Assembly: GCA_018398805.1 (NCBI GenBank)
Contig: JAGFBZ010000341.1
Coordinates: 157,501-221,500 of the forward strand
Length of the DNA: 64,000 nt
Origin: Hirundichthys speculiger
Lineage: Eukaryota; Chordata; Actinopteri; Beloniformes; Exocoetidae
Direction: 5' to 3'
This document shows, in pieces, positions 46,846-57,692 of this stretch (within the stretch, counting starts at the first letter, position 1; each line of letters starts with the position of its first letter). The notes under the pieces were generated by a model that ran no database searches, was not told the DNA's origin, and was given only the letters and a program-made list of their open reading frames with translations. A program made the position numbers and the translations under genes.

Positions 46846-47929
46846 AAACGTCTCAGAGAGGAACAGAGAGAGCAGGAGTCAGGAGGTAGAGAAAAGGACA
46901 TAGCTTTACTATAAAGAAGGCGTCGCTAGCAGAAGTTGCAACATCTCATACACGCATACATAGTGAGTATACAGTTTCTCTTTGAGTAGATGTACCTTAC
47001 AAAAGCTCTTACTTTGCATGTTGAAGCAAGACTTTAACAAGCTGCTCTGATGCACAAACCAAAGAGATGCAAATCTGACAGTTCGTTTAAAAAAAGCCAT
47101 GTGACCAGTCGTTTATAAAATCCAGTCGATAAATGTGCACCAGCGAGATTCTACACTGCAGCGCTTCGAAAGAAAGAAAAATAAAAATGTTAAAACGACA
47201 AGCTGACATGTTTATTTTAGAGTCGAGCTGAGAGGCGCTCGCCTCTGTGCACACCTCGAACCCACGTGCACGAACAGAAGGACATGGATAAAGCACCGGG
47301 TGTCGGTAAATATGCATAATCTCTCTTTTCTTTGTTATGTAGCCGGTTTACACTTCCTGCCTGTGATTCAGCGGGAAACGGGGAGGAAGAGGAGTGATGG
47401 GGGGGGGGGGGGGGGGGGGGGCATATTCATGTTCAATCTGCCAGGTCTCCTTTCGGTTCGGTTTCCTGCTCATCACCTATCCGTGCTCCAACTGATGAAA
47501 ACGGACAGGTGACCCAGGTGATTAACACCTGGACAGCACCTGTCAGGGTCCAGCTTCACCTGCACGGCGTCCGCAGGTGATCGTGTTGTTCAGCTGCTCA
47601 GCTGTGTGTGAGGGTGATCTGTGCCAACTTGTGTGTGTGTGTGTGTGTGTGTGCGCACGGCAACCATGACTTCCCGCCTCAGGCTCTGAGTCATGTGACA
47701 CAGTCTCCGCCCCCTCTGCTCCGCGTGACGAGATTCGTTCACCGGCAGGTGAGAACTGAATGGGGACGTCGTACCTGAACATCTTAGGTCGATGTGGGCG
47801 GGGTCAGCGGGTTTGATGTCTGACCTTTCACCCTCAGCTGAGAACTTCCATCACTGGTTCTGAGTTGATCCAGAACCTCTGGGGACCTCCATGGAAGCTC
47901 GTTGCCTCGGAGCACTCAGGTGTGTGTGT
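46846..47929. other. Gene-free stretch
   Basis: A G23 run lies at 47399-47421 and a (GT)n run near 47632-47652. No exon was recognised. It lies downstream of nfasc. Part could belong to a long nfasc 3' UTR, but nothing here shows that. Confidence 0.4.
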
Positions 47930-48260
47930 GCTAACGCAATGCTAACAGGGAAAGACGGCGGCGGCGCTCGTACAGAATCAGAATCAGCCTGGAAAGGATC
48001 ACAAAACCACTTTCAAACACTCGGGAGGTGGTTCAGTCTTCTGCTGCTGTGATGAGACCAAAGTCCAGACCTGAACCGGACTGAACCACTGCCGTTGGAC
48101 CTTAAGAGAGCTGTGGACGGACGAAACCTCAGTGAACAGAAGCGTCTCCGTGAGGAAGAATGGACCAAAATTCCTCCACAACGTTGAGGGTCCAACAAAG
48201 TCATCCAGGAAGCAGCTGCTCCAGCTGAAGGAGACCCCACAAGCTGTTGAATCATGGGAG
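47930..48260 (+). pseudogene. Tc1/mariner transposase C-terminal remnant
   Basis: Broken frames read DQSPDLNRTEPLPLDLKRAV and EEEWTKIPPQR, matching SQSPDLNPIENLWxDLKRAV and EEWxKIPxxRC of Tc1-like transposases in the correct order. Only the last quarter of the protein is recognisable. Confidence 0.75.
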
Positions 48261-50549
48261 TTCTGGCTGGACGATGCGTTTACTGCCGTCAGGTGATTTC
48301 ATTTCGTCATGTTTTTACACACACACACAAAATAAAAACCCACAAGCGAAGCCGGACAGACCCAGATAGAGCAAAGAGCAGGAAACCGGTGGACGCTGGC
48401 TGAGGGGGCGGAGCTCCAGATGGTTGACCGGTCTGGAGGAGGGGAAGGGGGGGGGGGGGGGGGGGGGGGGGGTCTAGTCTTCAGGCCGCAGATGTTCATC
48501 AGGAGCTACATAACAAAGCTGCTTGACGGTGAAAGACGCAGCGCTGCATTGGCTTGGTAGATACAAACGTGTGACCTCTATTTATTCAGATAAAGCTTTT
48601 TTTTTTTTTTAAAGGGGGGCGGGGGGTAGAAATCAAGTTTGAAATATTTACAAAGATCCCCTCCCCCCCCCGTCTTACTCAGGACTTACACATACAGAAT
48701 AAATGCCAAATAATAAATAAGTAGGGATGTGGATTTCGTGTCCGGTGGGGAGGTCATGTTACATGTATGTCAACAGGAACACGTCATGAGCACGATAAGA
48801 GCAGCACGGCTGACGGACAGGCGGGGGGGCGGGGCTTAGGACGGTTGCTACAAAAACACCCGAAGCGTCTTCTGGTGTTTGACGGACAGGAAGGACACAT
48901 TCAGAAGACGTCTTGTTTTGGCCGTTTCTGGGACGCGACAACAAAATAAGAGTATAAAACCGTTGTTAAATCAAAGACTGATATATTAATACTATCCTCG
49001 TTGTGTGATAAATATAAATATAAAATAAATATTTGAAATGCGACGTGGGCCGAAGCGCAGGGGGAGAAGGCTCCGACCCGGCGCTAACGGGTCGACGGTG
49101 GAGCCGGTGAAAGCGGTGAGATTGCTGAACGGACCCGGCCAGCACTCGGCCAGAACGTTTTCAGGACGCGAGTCTGAGGCCGGGCCTTTTTTCAGGTCGT
49201 CTCACGTGAGGCCGTCAGTTCATTCGACGCGTTTTCATGCTATAAACGTCGTCATTCGGGTCGGGCGCTCTGACGTCGTCTCCGCGGTTGTATCTAAAAA
49301 CTGGAGCGAGGACAGCGAAGAGTCCGGGATCCTCCAGGAGAACCAGGCTCCGACCGTCGGAGACGGTTCCGGAGGTGGCGCCGATGACATCAGCGGTCAC
49401 GTGACCAACTGCAGTCCAGAACTGCAGCTTCTGATGCTGCATTCATGTCGCAACGGCACAAACTGACTCTTTTACCGCTCAGAGGCTTTTATTGATTTAT
49501 TTATTTTTTTAAAATCTTTCAATAATCACAAATTACTGCAGGAAATAGATGCTGCAGTTTACTGGAACAAATGAGACTTCAATGTGGAAATGGATTAAGA
49601 GCGGATTTCCAGATTTCCACGCCTGACATGAATGCAGCATGAGCCTGGTCCCTTCCCTCGGGATTTCTCTTCTTTATAGTCCTGCTCATCTTCACTCCCG
49701 TGCTCCACGACGTCACACGTGATTTTAAAAGTGAACAAATGTTTTAAAAGTGAACAAATGTTTTTTTTTTTTTTTGTTAAAAGTGAAGAGCGTACTGCGA
49801 CGGAGCCCGGAGCTCGTGCAGGAGGTGGCCACCTTTTTGACATCTGCACGAGAAGAAGACACCGGACTGGAGGTAAGAGGAACGCCACCTGCTTCAAGGC
49901 AAAGTGAGGAGCGTCGTGCGCGGACACGACTCGTGTACTTTGACTAACCAGAGGAGGTCCGGAGCGGAGCGGCGGAGGTGCGAGTGCATAGTTCTGCAGG
50001 ACCGTGAACAGCATTCATTAAGGTTCAGTGGAAAACTCAAATCTTTCACTGCTTAAATATCAATATGATAAACATATCCGCCGGCATCCTGTTGACGTTG
50101 ACGATTATAGGCTGATGCGTCACAGGATGCGTGCACGTCTGCGTGCACGTCTGCGTGCGCGGGACGTCGTCAGGAGGGTGCAGATGATGATCGGGCAGGA
50201 AAAAAAAAAAAAAAAAACCCCAACAAAAACCAGAACACCTCCTCCAAATGAGCTGCCCTGAAGGCACAGCAGTCTGTGTGTGGTGGTGGGGGGGGTGGGG
50301 GAGGGGGGAGGGGGCGTGGCAGCCAAGCTCCGCCTCCAGGGGGCTGAAAAAGTGAACGTAAAGGCTCGTGGAGTCCCACCGTGCTCCTCCCCTTCACCTG
50401 CAGAGAGGAGGATGTTCGGTCCGCGGACGGCCGGCGCCGCCTCTTCTGTCTACTGTGGTTCTGTGTTCATGTGTGTCTCGTGTGCGGTGCTGCGGTTGGA
50501 GTCGGACGGTCGCCACGGTGACCCGACGCCCCACCCCCTTCCACCCCCG
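48261..50549 (-). other. nfasc 3' UTR and downstream region
   Basis: This stretch directly follows the nfasc stop codon in transcript direction (leftwards), so its right part must be 3' UTR. TTTATT (AATAAA on the minus strand) occurs at 49488-49493 and several more times around 48581-48592. I cannot tell which site is used. It also holds a G26 run at 48447-48472, poly-A/T tracts near 49760 and 50200, a triple CTGCGTGCACGT near 50140, and a G-rich tract at 50283-50313. Confidence 0.5.
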
Positions 50550-50775
50550 CTATGCCAGCGAGTAGATGGCGTTGACGGGCGAGGTGGCCTCGGAGCTCTC
50601 GTTCCCCTCCGTCTCGTCCTTGTCCTTCTTGACCGTGTACTGGCCGATGAAGGAGCCGTCCTCGTTGAACTCGCCGTCGCCGCCCTCGCCGTAGTCCACC
50701 AGGCTGTCGTCGCTCTCCTTCACGCCGTCCAGCGAGGTCTGGCTGACCGGCAGGGGCTTGTTGTCCTCATCGCTG
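50550..50775 (-). CDS. nfasc: Neurofascin, last coding exon (cytoplasmic C-terminus)
   Basis: This exon encodes the last 74-75 residues of the neurofascin intracellular tail and ends NAIYSLA-stop (stop at 50550-50552). Neurofascin is an L1-family cell-adhesion protein that anchors at axon initial segments and nodes of Ranvier. The tail binds ankyrin through FIGQY, which is visible here within [16 protein letters not shown]; phosphorylation of that tyrosine abolishes binding in the family. The terminal SLA residues match the PDZ-ligand end known to bind syntenin. The flanking phrase [16 protein letters not shown] is nearly identical to vertebrate neurofascin and separates it from NrCAM, which ends differently. 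The 5' border is a CAGCAG acceptor, so the exon starts at 50775 or 50772. It joins the exon at 63285-63354 in phase 2. Which fish paralogue (nfasca or nfascb) this is cannot be told. Confidence 0.95.
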
Positions 50776-50959
50776 CTGTGGAGGGAGAGGGAGAGGACAG
50801 CTTTAAGGGGGGGTGCAACGGTTTCTGTTCGGCGGCGCTGGGCGGAGCTTGGAGTTAGCATCGAGCTGTAACCGGATTTCAAACCTGTTTTTCCAGAACG
50901 GGTTTAAAATATCTGAGGACTGTTTAATTGTTAAAACTAAACTTTATGACATGAAGGAA

Positions 50960-51290
50960 TGCTGAGTTCCTCAGTTTAGGTTTATGACTTAAATGACTGT
51001 AACATCCTCCCCAACCCCCCCACCAACAGTTTGTGACCAAAAGTCTGTGACAGCGTAGATAAACATTTAAAGGACATCTCATTTCCTGGTCAAACACCAC
51101 CACATGTATCTGGACCTGCTGTTTACCATCTGAACTCTGAGACTGGCATCTCCTGTGATGTTAGGAAGGTGTACCATCGGCCGACTCAAATATTCTGCGT
51201 GGCATATTGATTCTTTGTTTTCATGATTGTATTAAACTCTTTAATTGACCTTTGTTTCTAGTCTCGTCAATGGCACCAGATAAAAGAACA
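50960..51290 (+). repeat. Dispersed repeat A, uninterrupted copy
   Basis: It shares GGTTTATGACTTAAATGACT, CATCCTCCCCAACCC, CCACCAACAGTTTG, CGGCCGACTCAAATATTCTG and CATGATTGTATTAAACTCTT with 45487-46555. Confidence 0.7.
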
Positions 51291-51373
51291 GGGAGAAATA
51301 CTGATACACCAACACAGAGGCGACGCCAAAGACCCGACCTCAGAGGTGACTCATCATTTCTAATCAGAAACAG

Positions 51374-51375
<2 letters not shown>

Positions 51376-51404
<29 letters not shown>
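51376..51404. repeat. G29 run
   Basis: Uninterrupted run of 29 G within the nfasc intron; C on the transcribed RNA. Confidence 0.97.
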
Positions 51405-51405
<1 letters not shown>

Positions 51406-51883
51406 TGGAAAACTCTCAAAAAACGATTCTCACATTTACTTTTATTTCTTTTTGCGTAAAAGCAGCGCTTCTCTATTTATAAGACGGAAACTTCCTCCAT
51501 GACTATAAACTAGGGCTGGGCAATAATTAAACTTTTAAATCGCGATTAATCGCATTGTATACGCAAAATCAAACAGTGAATTCAAAAGTAAAGTGCACTT
51601 TTATTTAAATGTTCTGCTGCCATATGAACTAAAGTGTCATAACATTTGTTGTTCAAACACTTTTAACATCAACACTTGTCAGTAACACATATTTAGAGTA
51701 AATCTAATCTGAAAAAATGTCAAATAAAATAAAGCTTATTGCCACCATAGACATATATAGAGATAGACGCCGCATTGGCTGTTTGGAAGGAGAAATGCGG
51801 CCGCCATCTTGGACCGGTCGTTCTCTGGGATTATAACCGTAGTAGTATTACCGTACGTCGAGTCGCAGCACAAGTGGGAGAAC

Positions 51884-51963
51884 ATGCCTGAACATTGTGT
51901 GGGATATTCCTGCTCCAATCGGCGGACCATCAGAAGCAGGGCTCAGGGGATTACTTTTCACAA
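51884..51963 (+). pseudogene. THAP-domain first exon of the P-like element
   Basis: Starting at the ATG, the frame reads MPEHCVGYSCSNRRTIRS, then about nine residues containing GITFH, and reaches AA|GTAAGATG, a good splice donor. C-x4-C-x-NRR and the following G-I-T-F-H match the start of THAP DNA-binding domains, where C2CH residues bind zinc. The remaining Cys/His pair and the AVPTIF motif would lie in later exons, which I did not find, so the copy is not functional. Confidence 0.82.
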
Positions 51964-52282
51964 GTAAGATGTAACATATTTTTCGGTCTAAAAGACGTCT
52001 AATAAATGTCTAATAAACGTCTAACGGTCCCTAGACGTCTGGGCTAAAATCGGTCTACCACTGGTCTAAATGAAAGTTTTAGACTAGCCGTTTCTAAATC
52101 TAAACTACATTGTACATTGATCAATGACTGTTAAAAATGTTTTAATCCAGCATTTGGCCACAATTTATACAATTTACTATTGTTTTATTTTGTATTTAAT
52201 TATTAATGGATTAAATTGTACCGTATAGATTTGCGTTAATATAGACCGATTATAGACGGGCGAATTTCGTGTGTGAACTTAA

Positions 52283-52669
52283 AGGTGGGGTGGGTGTTGT
52301 TTTTTTGCAACACTTTTTACAATATTGCCTGAAAACCTTTTCACATTTCCATTGCACCCACTGAAATAAAATGTTTGCAAAAAAAACTAAACATTTTGGT
52401 CCAGTCTAGAAGGTATAATCAGAGAAAAACTCTGACCAATCAAAAAAGTGATCATCACTATTTTGATTGGCTGCCTAATACGTCCATCAAATATCACCCC
52501 TCCCTCCCTATGGTTCATGTAGTCATGAATCGTGTGAAGGCGTGGTTTCAAGGGGTGAGCTGAAGAGGAGGAGGCGGAGCCTTTGGGAGGAGGGAGGGAG
52601 TGTATATTTTCAAAATCTCACTTGAGTTGGATTGCTGGAACCGTTTTTCAAACAACACCTACTCCACCT
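52283..52669. mobile_element. TTAA-flanked MITE nested in the P-like element
   Basis: TTAA occurs at 52279-52282 and 52670-52673. The left end is AGGTGGGGTGGGTGTTGTTT and the right end, inverted, is AGGTGGAGTAGGTGTTGTTT. At 387 bp it has no coding capacity. It is piggyBac- or Kolobok-like from the TTAA target; the superfamily is not resolved. Confidence 0.85.
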
Positions 52670-53791
52670 TTAAACGAGACGTCTATTGCTCAGTGGGTTA
52701 CTATAATATTGGTTGTATTTTGTTCATTGAATATTACCAGAGTTGAGAAGGAGCAAGGATCCTTTGTTACCGTAACGTTAATGAAACGACGCTAAGCTAA
52801 TGGCAGTTAACAATGCTACAGTATGTTTATTGTTCACCCGGCTATGAACTGAGACTTGATAAGTCATATTCCATAACACTGACTTAGATTACAACTGACA
52901 CAAGAATTGCTGTTGTAGAAATATAATTATAAAATTAATAATAAATTAATAAAAAGCCTAATGAAAATGGAATAAAACTATACAAACCATAAGGCATTAA
53001 AAGTGCTAAATGAACTAAGTCCATGTTGTAGCCTAAGTCTTTAGACCCTCTTAAAAGACCCTACTTAAAAGGCTACTAGCCTTTAACAGGAACGGAGATA
53101 TTCATTATATTACTAAGCCCACTATCAATATTAAAATACGCCAAACCATGTGTCATGTATCAAAGCTACATTTATGACCTTTGCAGCAAAAGAAAAAAAA
53201 AACGCGTGAAAATCAGTTCGTTTCGTGAGGTATGATTAAATACATTGACGGCACACCTACCAAACAAATAACACTGGGTGACCGGTCCAAGATGGCGGCC
53301 CCAAATCTCGTCAGCGCCAGTAGGGAGTAGCATTCGATGCGGCGTCTATCTCTATATATGTCTATGATTGCCACTGCCAGGACATTAATGTCATCTTGTT
53401 TTTAATGAAAAATAAAAAAAGTCTACAAAAAAAAAATTTTGAGCCACAATCAGAACATTAAAACAGGTAATTTCTGAGGTAACAGCAGAAACTTTTAACG
53501 GGGAGTTCAACTTGTCAGTTGTTACAAATAACCTTGTTTCTGTTGAATCCTCCGTCTGGGAGAACTTTAAAATGAAAATGTCCATGTTAAAGTTCAGTTA
53601 TTTTACTGTTTTACCGTGTCAGTTTTAGCTTTTCTGCATGTTTTTCTGTAAATTGTCTTCCGGTTCCGCAGCAGCCAGAAACAGACATTTCAAAATAAAA
53701 GCATGTGAGGAACATGCATTAATGCACAATAAAATAAATGTTGGCGTTAATGAGTTAATGTAATATTAATGCATTAACTTGCCCAGCCCTA

Positions 53792-54744
53792 GTAAAAATA
53801 AAAATAAAAATATATCATATGTCAATAAAATTGTTATAACTACACCTCTGCATAACACTGTATCCTTATTAATATTAAGGGAAACAAAAAAGAAAAAAAT
53901 ATAGATAAACTAATAAGAAAGAATAACTTTATCAGCATCGTCATATTTCCTCGTCTTAACTTTCTGGCGACTTTCATTTGTCTCATTTTCTCTGTCTCCC
54001 TCCATCTTTTTCATCCCTGTTAAATACTTTTCCGTGGTGTCTCCAGCTAGCTAATACTCCCTGCTGCACACTGTGACAATGAGAGCACCACTGCCCCCTA
54101 CTGGAGTATATGTGCAATCACACTTTATTCCAGAAAAAAAAAAAAAAAAGCATGTTTCCAAGGGTCCCACAAACAAACAAAGGTCACGTCTTTCTTTCAT
54201 TATCCGTCTTGTCATTTTGTTTGCATTTGCGCCGCCTCATCAGACCGCAGCCTACAGAGGACCTTTAGTGCGAAGGAGAAAAGTTGGGATCCCGTTTGTG
54301 AAAATGACGTGGTATTTGATGGTGCGCAGATGTAAAAACTAACTGGTACCTTTATTTTCACCAGTATCGGCCTCAGAACAGCTCCACGACAAAGTTACTG
54401 ACCCAACATTTTCTGGAGTGTTTTGCAGGCCTGAAAAGCTAAATGGATGTATATAAATTCAAGGGTGCAGTGATGCAGTTCCTCTGAAGACCACCAGGGG
54501 GCTGGCCCTCAAATGTTTCCACTGCTTCGGTCCACTTGACTTCTAGAGTTGAGCGTCCACACCTGGCAGGGCATCGTCTCGCCTGGACTTCCTGCTGGGC
54601 TGACGACCACCTCAGCTCACCTGGTGGTGGACTCCTGCTCTGCGTGTTTCAGCTTCGATCCTCCACCTCCTCGTTGCCAGATCGTTAGCTGGACCCTAAA
54701 TCCCAATCGCGGTCTGAGTCGAGCTTTTTTTATCTGTGCCGCTC
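53792..54744. other. Unclassified intronic stretch
   Basis: AT-rich to about 54000, then mixed. No neurofascin exon or clear element end was seen. Confidence 0.4.
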
Positions 54745-56314
54745 AAAGGACTCCTGACACCAAAAATGAAGAATTTGGGCGCTCTCTCCCGAATAAAATG
54801 ATGTATAACACTGAACGTCAGAACGCTGACGAAAACTTGTTTTGAATCACGCGCCACCGACAAAAATCAATTGAGCGTCCAGCCCTCAAGCAGCCGGGGA
54901 AGAAGGCGGATATGACGTCACATGGAGAACCCGCGAGGCTTGTGTTGCAGCCGTTAGCATTGCCAGCAGGTGTAAACTGTGCTTGTGGACGACTTTTTCC
55001 GAGTAAAACTTAAAAATAACCATATTTTTTGCAATATGCCGGCTGGATGTGTGGCAGGGTTTTGTTGGAATACCAGGGAAGGTGGATTTCCAAAAGACCC
55101 AGTTCGACGGGAGCAGTGGGTTCAGCAAGTCCGGAGGACGAGGGACAAGTGAATGAATTCATCATCTGGAAAAGGGATGAAATCAATGGACTCAGAATTT
55201 GTCGGATCGTCTCCACAAAAACCAACGGGCTCATCAGAATTCGGGCTCCACTTTTGATCCTCTTCCTCTTCTCTCGAGAACTCTCAGCCGCCACCGTCAC
55301 CACCGTGATTTCTGGTGCGCCATTAGCGGTGTTTTTTCCCCGGCTTCTCCCTCGTTGCCAGAACTGCTTTCATCCCCGCTACATTTTTCCATATTTGCGG
55401 TGTTATGAGCCCCCCCGACACCTCCACCTGCTTGGCGATCGCAGAATGCTTCCTCCCCGTCCACGCTGAGGCGAAGCAGCCCATATACTAAGTGCTCGTT
55501 GTGGATTACGGCGTGTCTTCCTCCTGGGAATCGGAGTTAGCCAGAACCTGACAAAGTACTTCGTGGACGGTAAACGAACCTCTCAGCATCGTGAGTAAAT
55601 GAAAAAAACACTCTTTCGCTCTGCTCTGCTCTCGCTACGCTCAGCATTTCTAGCACTGCTGCGCCGTGCGTCTCTTTACGCTAAAACTTAGCGCCACCAC
55701 CAAAAATGGTTCTCAGATTACAGGCACACATGTCCGCCATCTCCTGGTGAAAAGTAGTAACAAGATTCGGTTTCACATTTATAGATTCAGCCCGTTTCAT
55801 TCAGCAATGTTGCTTGTCGCAATATTGCTGTTAACTTAAAGGGTTAACTGTATAATAATAATTAAAGTTTGTCAGCCTGAGAGGGACAGGATGATTTTTA
55901 CCATTCCTTGTTTTGAAGTCTCCCGATATCTTCTGGCTTCTGGCTCTGAGGGAGAGTCTGACACCTCTGTTTCTGGGGGCGATTCGTCCAGATACGACAC
56001 ACCTTGCACGCTGTCTATTTCGAAAATAACCTCAGTGACCGAGGAATGGTCGGAACAATCCGAAAATCGCTCGATCTCATCGTTCTGTTGACTCGCCATA
56101 ATGTACTTGCCTGATGAGGATGTTCTGCATGTGACGTCATAGCCAATATGGCGGCCGCCGAGAGCAGCGGATTGATTATTGTAACATTGCACCGGGATAA
56201 ACCACGAATAGTTTAGCGTTGATGATCACTCATATCATCAAAGCTATCAGGAATACTTATAGTTATACAATCAAAGCTTATTTTAGGGTTCATTTTTGGT
56301 GTCAGCAGCCCTTT
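54745..56314 (+). mobile_element. THAP-bearing DNA element with inverted ends
   Basis: The left end is AAAGGACTCCTGACACCAAA and the right end, inverted, is AAAGGGCTGCTGACACCAAA; the match continues into AATGAA. A second inverted pair, ATGACGTCACATG, lies at about 54913 and 56130. It contains a THAP domain fragment. On the minus strand it contains an open frame (56192-55872) with an acidic Ser-rich sequence I do not recognise. The target duplication is not clear, so the superfamily (P, ISL2EU-like or other) is open. Confidence 0.7.
55036..55152 (+). pseudogene. THAP-domain fragment
   Basis: The 38-codon frame begins MPAGCVAGFCWNTREGGFPK and continues DPVRREQWVQQVRR to a TGA. C-x4-C spacing, FPKDP and R-x-x-W-V-x-x-VRR are the conserved first half of THAP domains. 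The C-terminal zinc ligands are absent in this frame. It lies within the inverted ends, so it belongs to the element and not to a host THAP gene. Confidence 0.8.
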
Positions 56315-57416
56315 AGGTTCTGAGAACGCTACCAAGCAAGTCCACCGGACCCACCAGAGAGGTCCAGCTGCAGCTATGGTTCCTCTGTCCTGGACGGACT
56401 AGAGTTTCTACACTCACGCACTTACCTTATCTGCTCATTTCTGAATTTTAACCCAATCCTTAACGCCAATCAGTTTGTCCGTACCTCCATCATTTTCACG
56501 AAAACAAGTAGATTTCGCTCTGCTCGCAGGTTAACGCACAAACCCCGTCCTGCTCGCTTCACGTGAACGAGACCAGCTCACATTTCATGGCTAATCAGTA
56601 CAAAAGCAAACCTCACGTTACTTTTCCTGTCACTGTTTGGGTAAAACCGACCCACCCGTGGTTAATACCACCCCTGGGATTGTCAGGGTGACATTTTCAG
56701 ACACATGCTCGCTGAAGCTTTATTCTGCTCATCTCCGATGACAGCATGGCTTCCCGGCTCCTGTGGGATTTCAGGAAGGAGACTTCTTGCACCTCATGCA
56801 CGGGGACAAAAGCCGAGAGCATCTGCTTTCTCGTGTCTGAGCAAGCCGGCAGCATCGCAGCGGGGGGAAGCGTTTCAGGGATGCAGAAGCGCGACGCTGT
56901 CATCGCGATGACCTTTCTCTCCTGATGCCAGTGCGTTGCAGGTGAAGCTCATCGATCATCATGATTTTAAGTTCCCCTCCGACTACGTCTGAACAGGAGG
57001 TCTTTAGGACCGTCATGCTCCATGCCAAGAGACTCTGGCATCACTGGACCCTCTGGCATAACGCAAAACCGTCAGGAAACTCATCCAACAGCAACAACAT
57101 GCACGCTGAGTGAGAAATGAAAGACGATCTGCAAATCTGACACCGTGAAAACATGAATTCTGTGACAATTTCGCTGGAACCTGTAATGTAACGGAGTCTT
57201 ATCGACGGGAATGTAATCGATGTTACATTAACCCGTGGAGGCCGTTTCTAAACAGTCCAGAGGTTTAAAGGGCGGTGTTTATGTGTTGCCATCAGCTTGT
57301 CGCAGAGATGCCGCAGTCACTTTTGATTTATACCCAATTTTGAAGCGCTGTCTCCGCTATGTTATTCAACGCCACAACGCAAGAGGGACAATCACGAACT
57401 AGCTAAACTTACTAAA
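56315..57416. other. Intronic stretch; 56340-56950 possible conserved non-coding DNA
   Basis: Balanced composition and no simple repeats. Open frames on both strands near 56700-56900 have no recognisable motif. Confidence 0.3.
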
Positions 57417-57566
57417 CTTATCTCTTGTGTTTTTCCACTTCCTCACCGTCTCGGCCGTATCCAGACCCACATTCATCGCTATCTCCCTCCATGAATTACT
57501 AGAATATGTGCTGTCTTTGTAGTGTGGAGAACCAGAATCGTACAGATGTGGGTACTTCCTCATTTC
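57417..57566 (-). pseudogene. MADF (Myb/SANT-like) domain fragment
   Basis: On the minus strand about 50 codons read EMRKYPHLYDSGSPHYKDST, then NSWREIAMNVGLDTAETVRK and WKNTRDK. KYPxLYD...HYKD......W..IA..VG.......KW...RD is the MADF signature. Such domains occur in the second protein of PIF/Harbinger transposons and in small host gene families of fish. The frame ends soon after without the rest of a protein. Its place in an intron full of transposons favours a Harbinger relic. Confidence 0.8.
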
Positions 57567-57692
57567 TTAGATGATGCGCTCTTTTCTACGCGAATGTAGA
57601 ATTGACCAATCAGAGGCCTCCTTTCTCTCCTCTCTTCAACACCGGGAGGTGCACCGGAGTGTCTGCGTGGGGTGGGGGGGGCATCTCTGTGT

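Larger units (their letters stand above)
51746..53366 (+). mobile_element. P-element relative with THAP exon, internally deleted
   Basis: The terminal inverted repeats are about 30 bp and nearly perfect: CATAGACATATATAGAGATA then GACGCCGCAT, with its complement at 53337-53366. An exact 8-bp duplication ATTGCCAC lies at 51738-51745 and 53367-53374. Subterminal GCCGCCATCTTGGACCGGTC is also inverted at 53280-53300. 8-bp duplications with a THAP-type first exon are the hallmarks of P elements. The rest of the transposase is missing, and a TTAA MITE occupies part of the interior. Confidence 0.88.
51511..53791. mobile_element. hAT element (TAGGGCTGGGCAA), host of nested insertions
   Basis: The left end is TAGGGCTGGGCAATAATT and the right end is AACTTGCCCAGCCCTA. 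The flanks CTATAAAC and GTAAAAAT agree at 5 of 8, so the duplication has decayed. GATTAATCGCATT and TTAATGCATTAAC words are typical of this group. The P-like element 51746-53366 splits it. An inverted sister fragment is at 32404-32822. Confidence 0.85.

Noticed and set aside
49038..49466. Plus-strand 142-codon Arg/Gly-rich frame downstream of nfasc
   Set aside because: There is no recognisable domain and it lies in what is probably nfasc 3' UTR or flank. Conserved-gene evidence is lacking.
50280..50858. Plus-strand 192-codon frame
   Set aside because: It is antisense to the neurofascin last exon, whose minus-strand reading is unmistakable.
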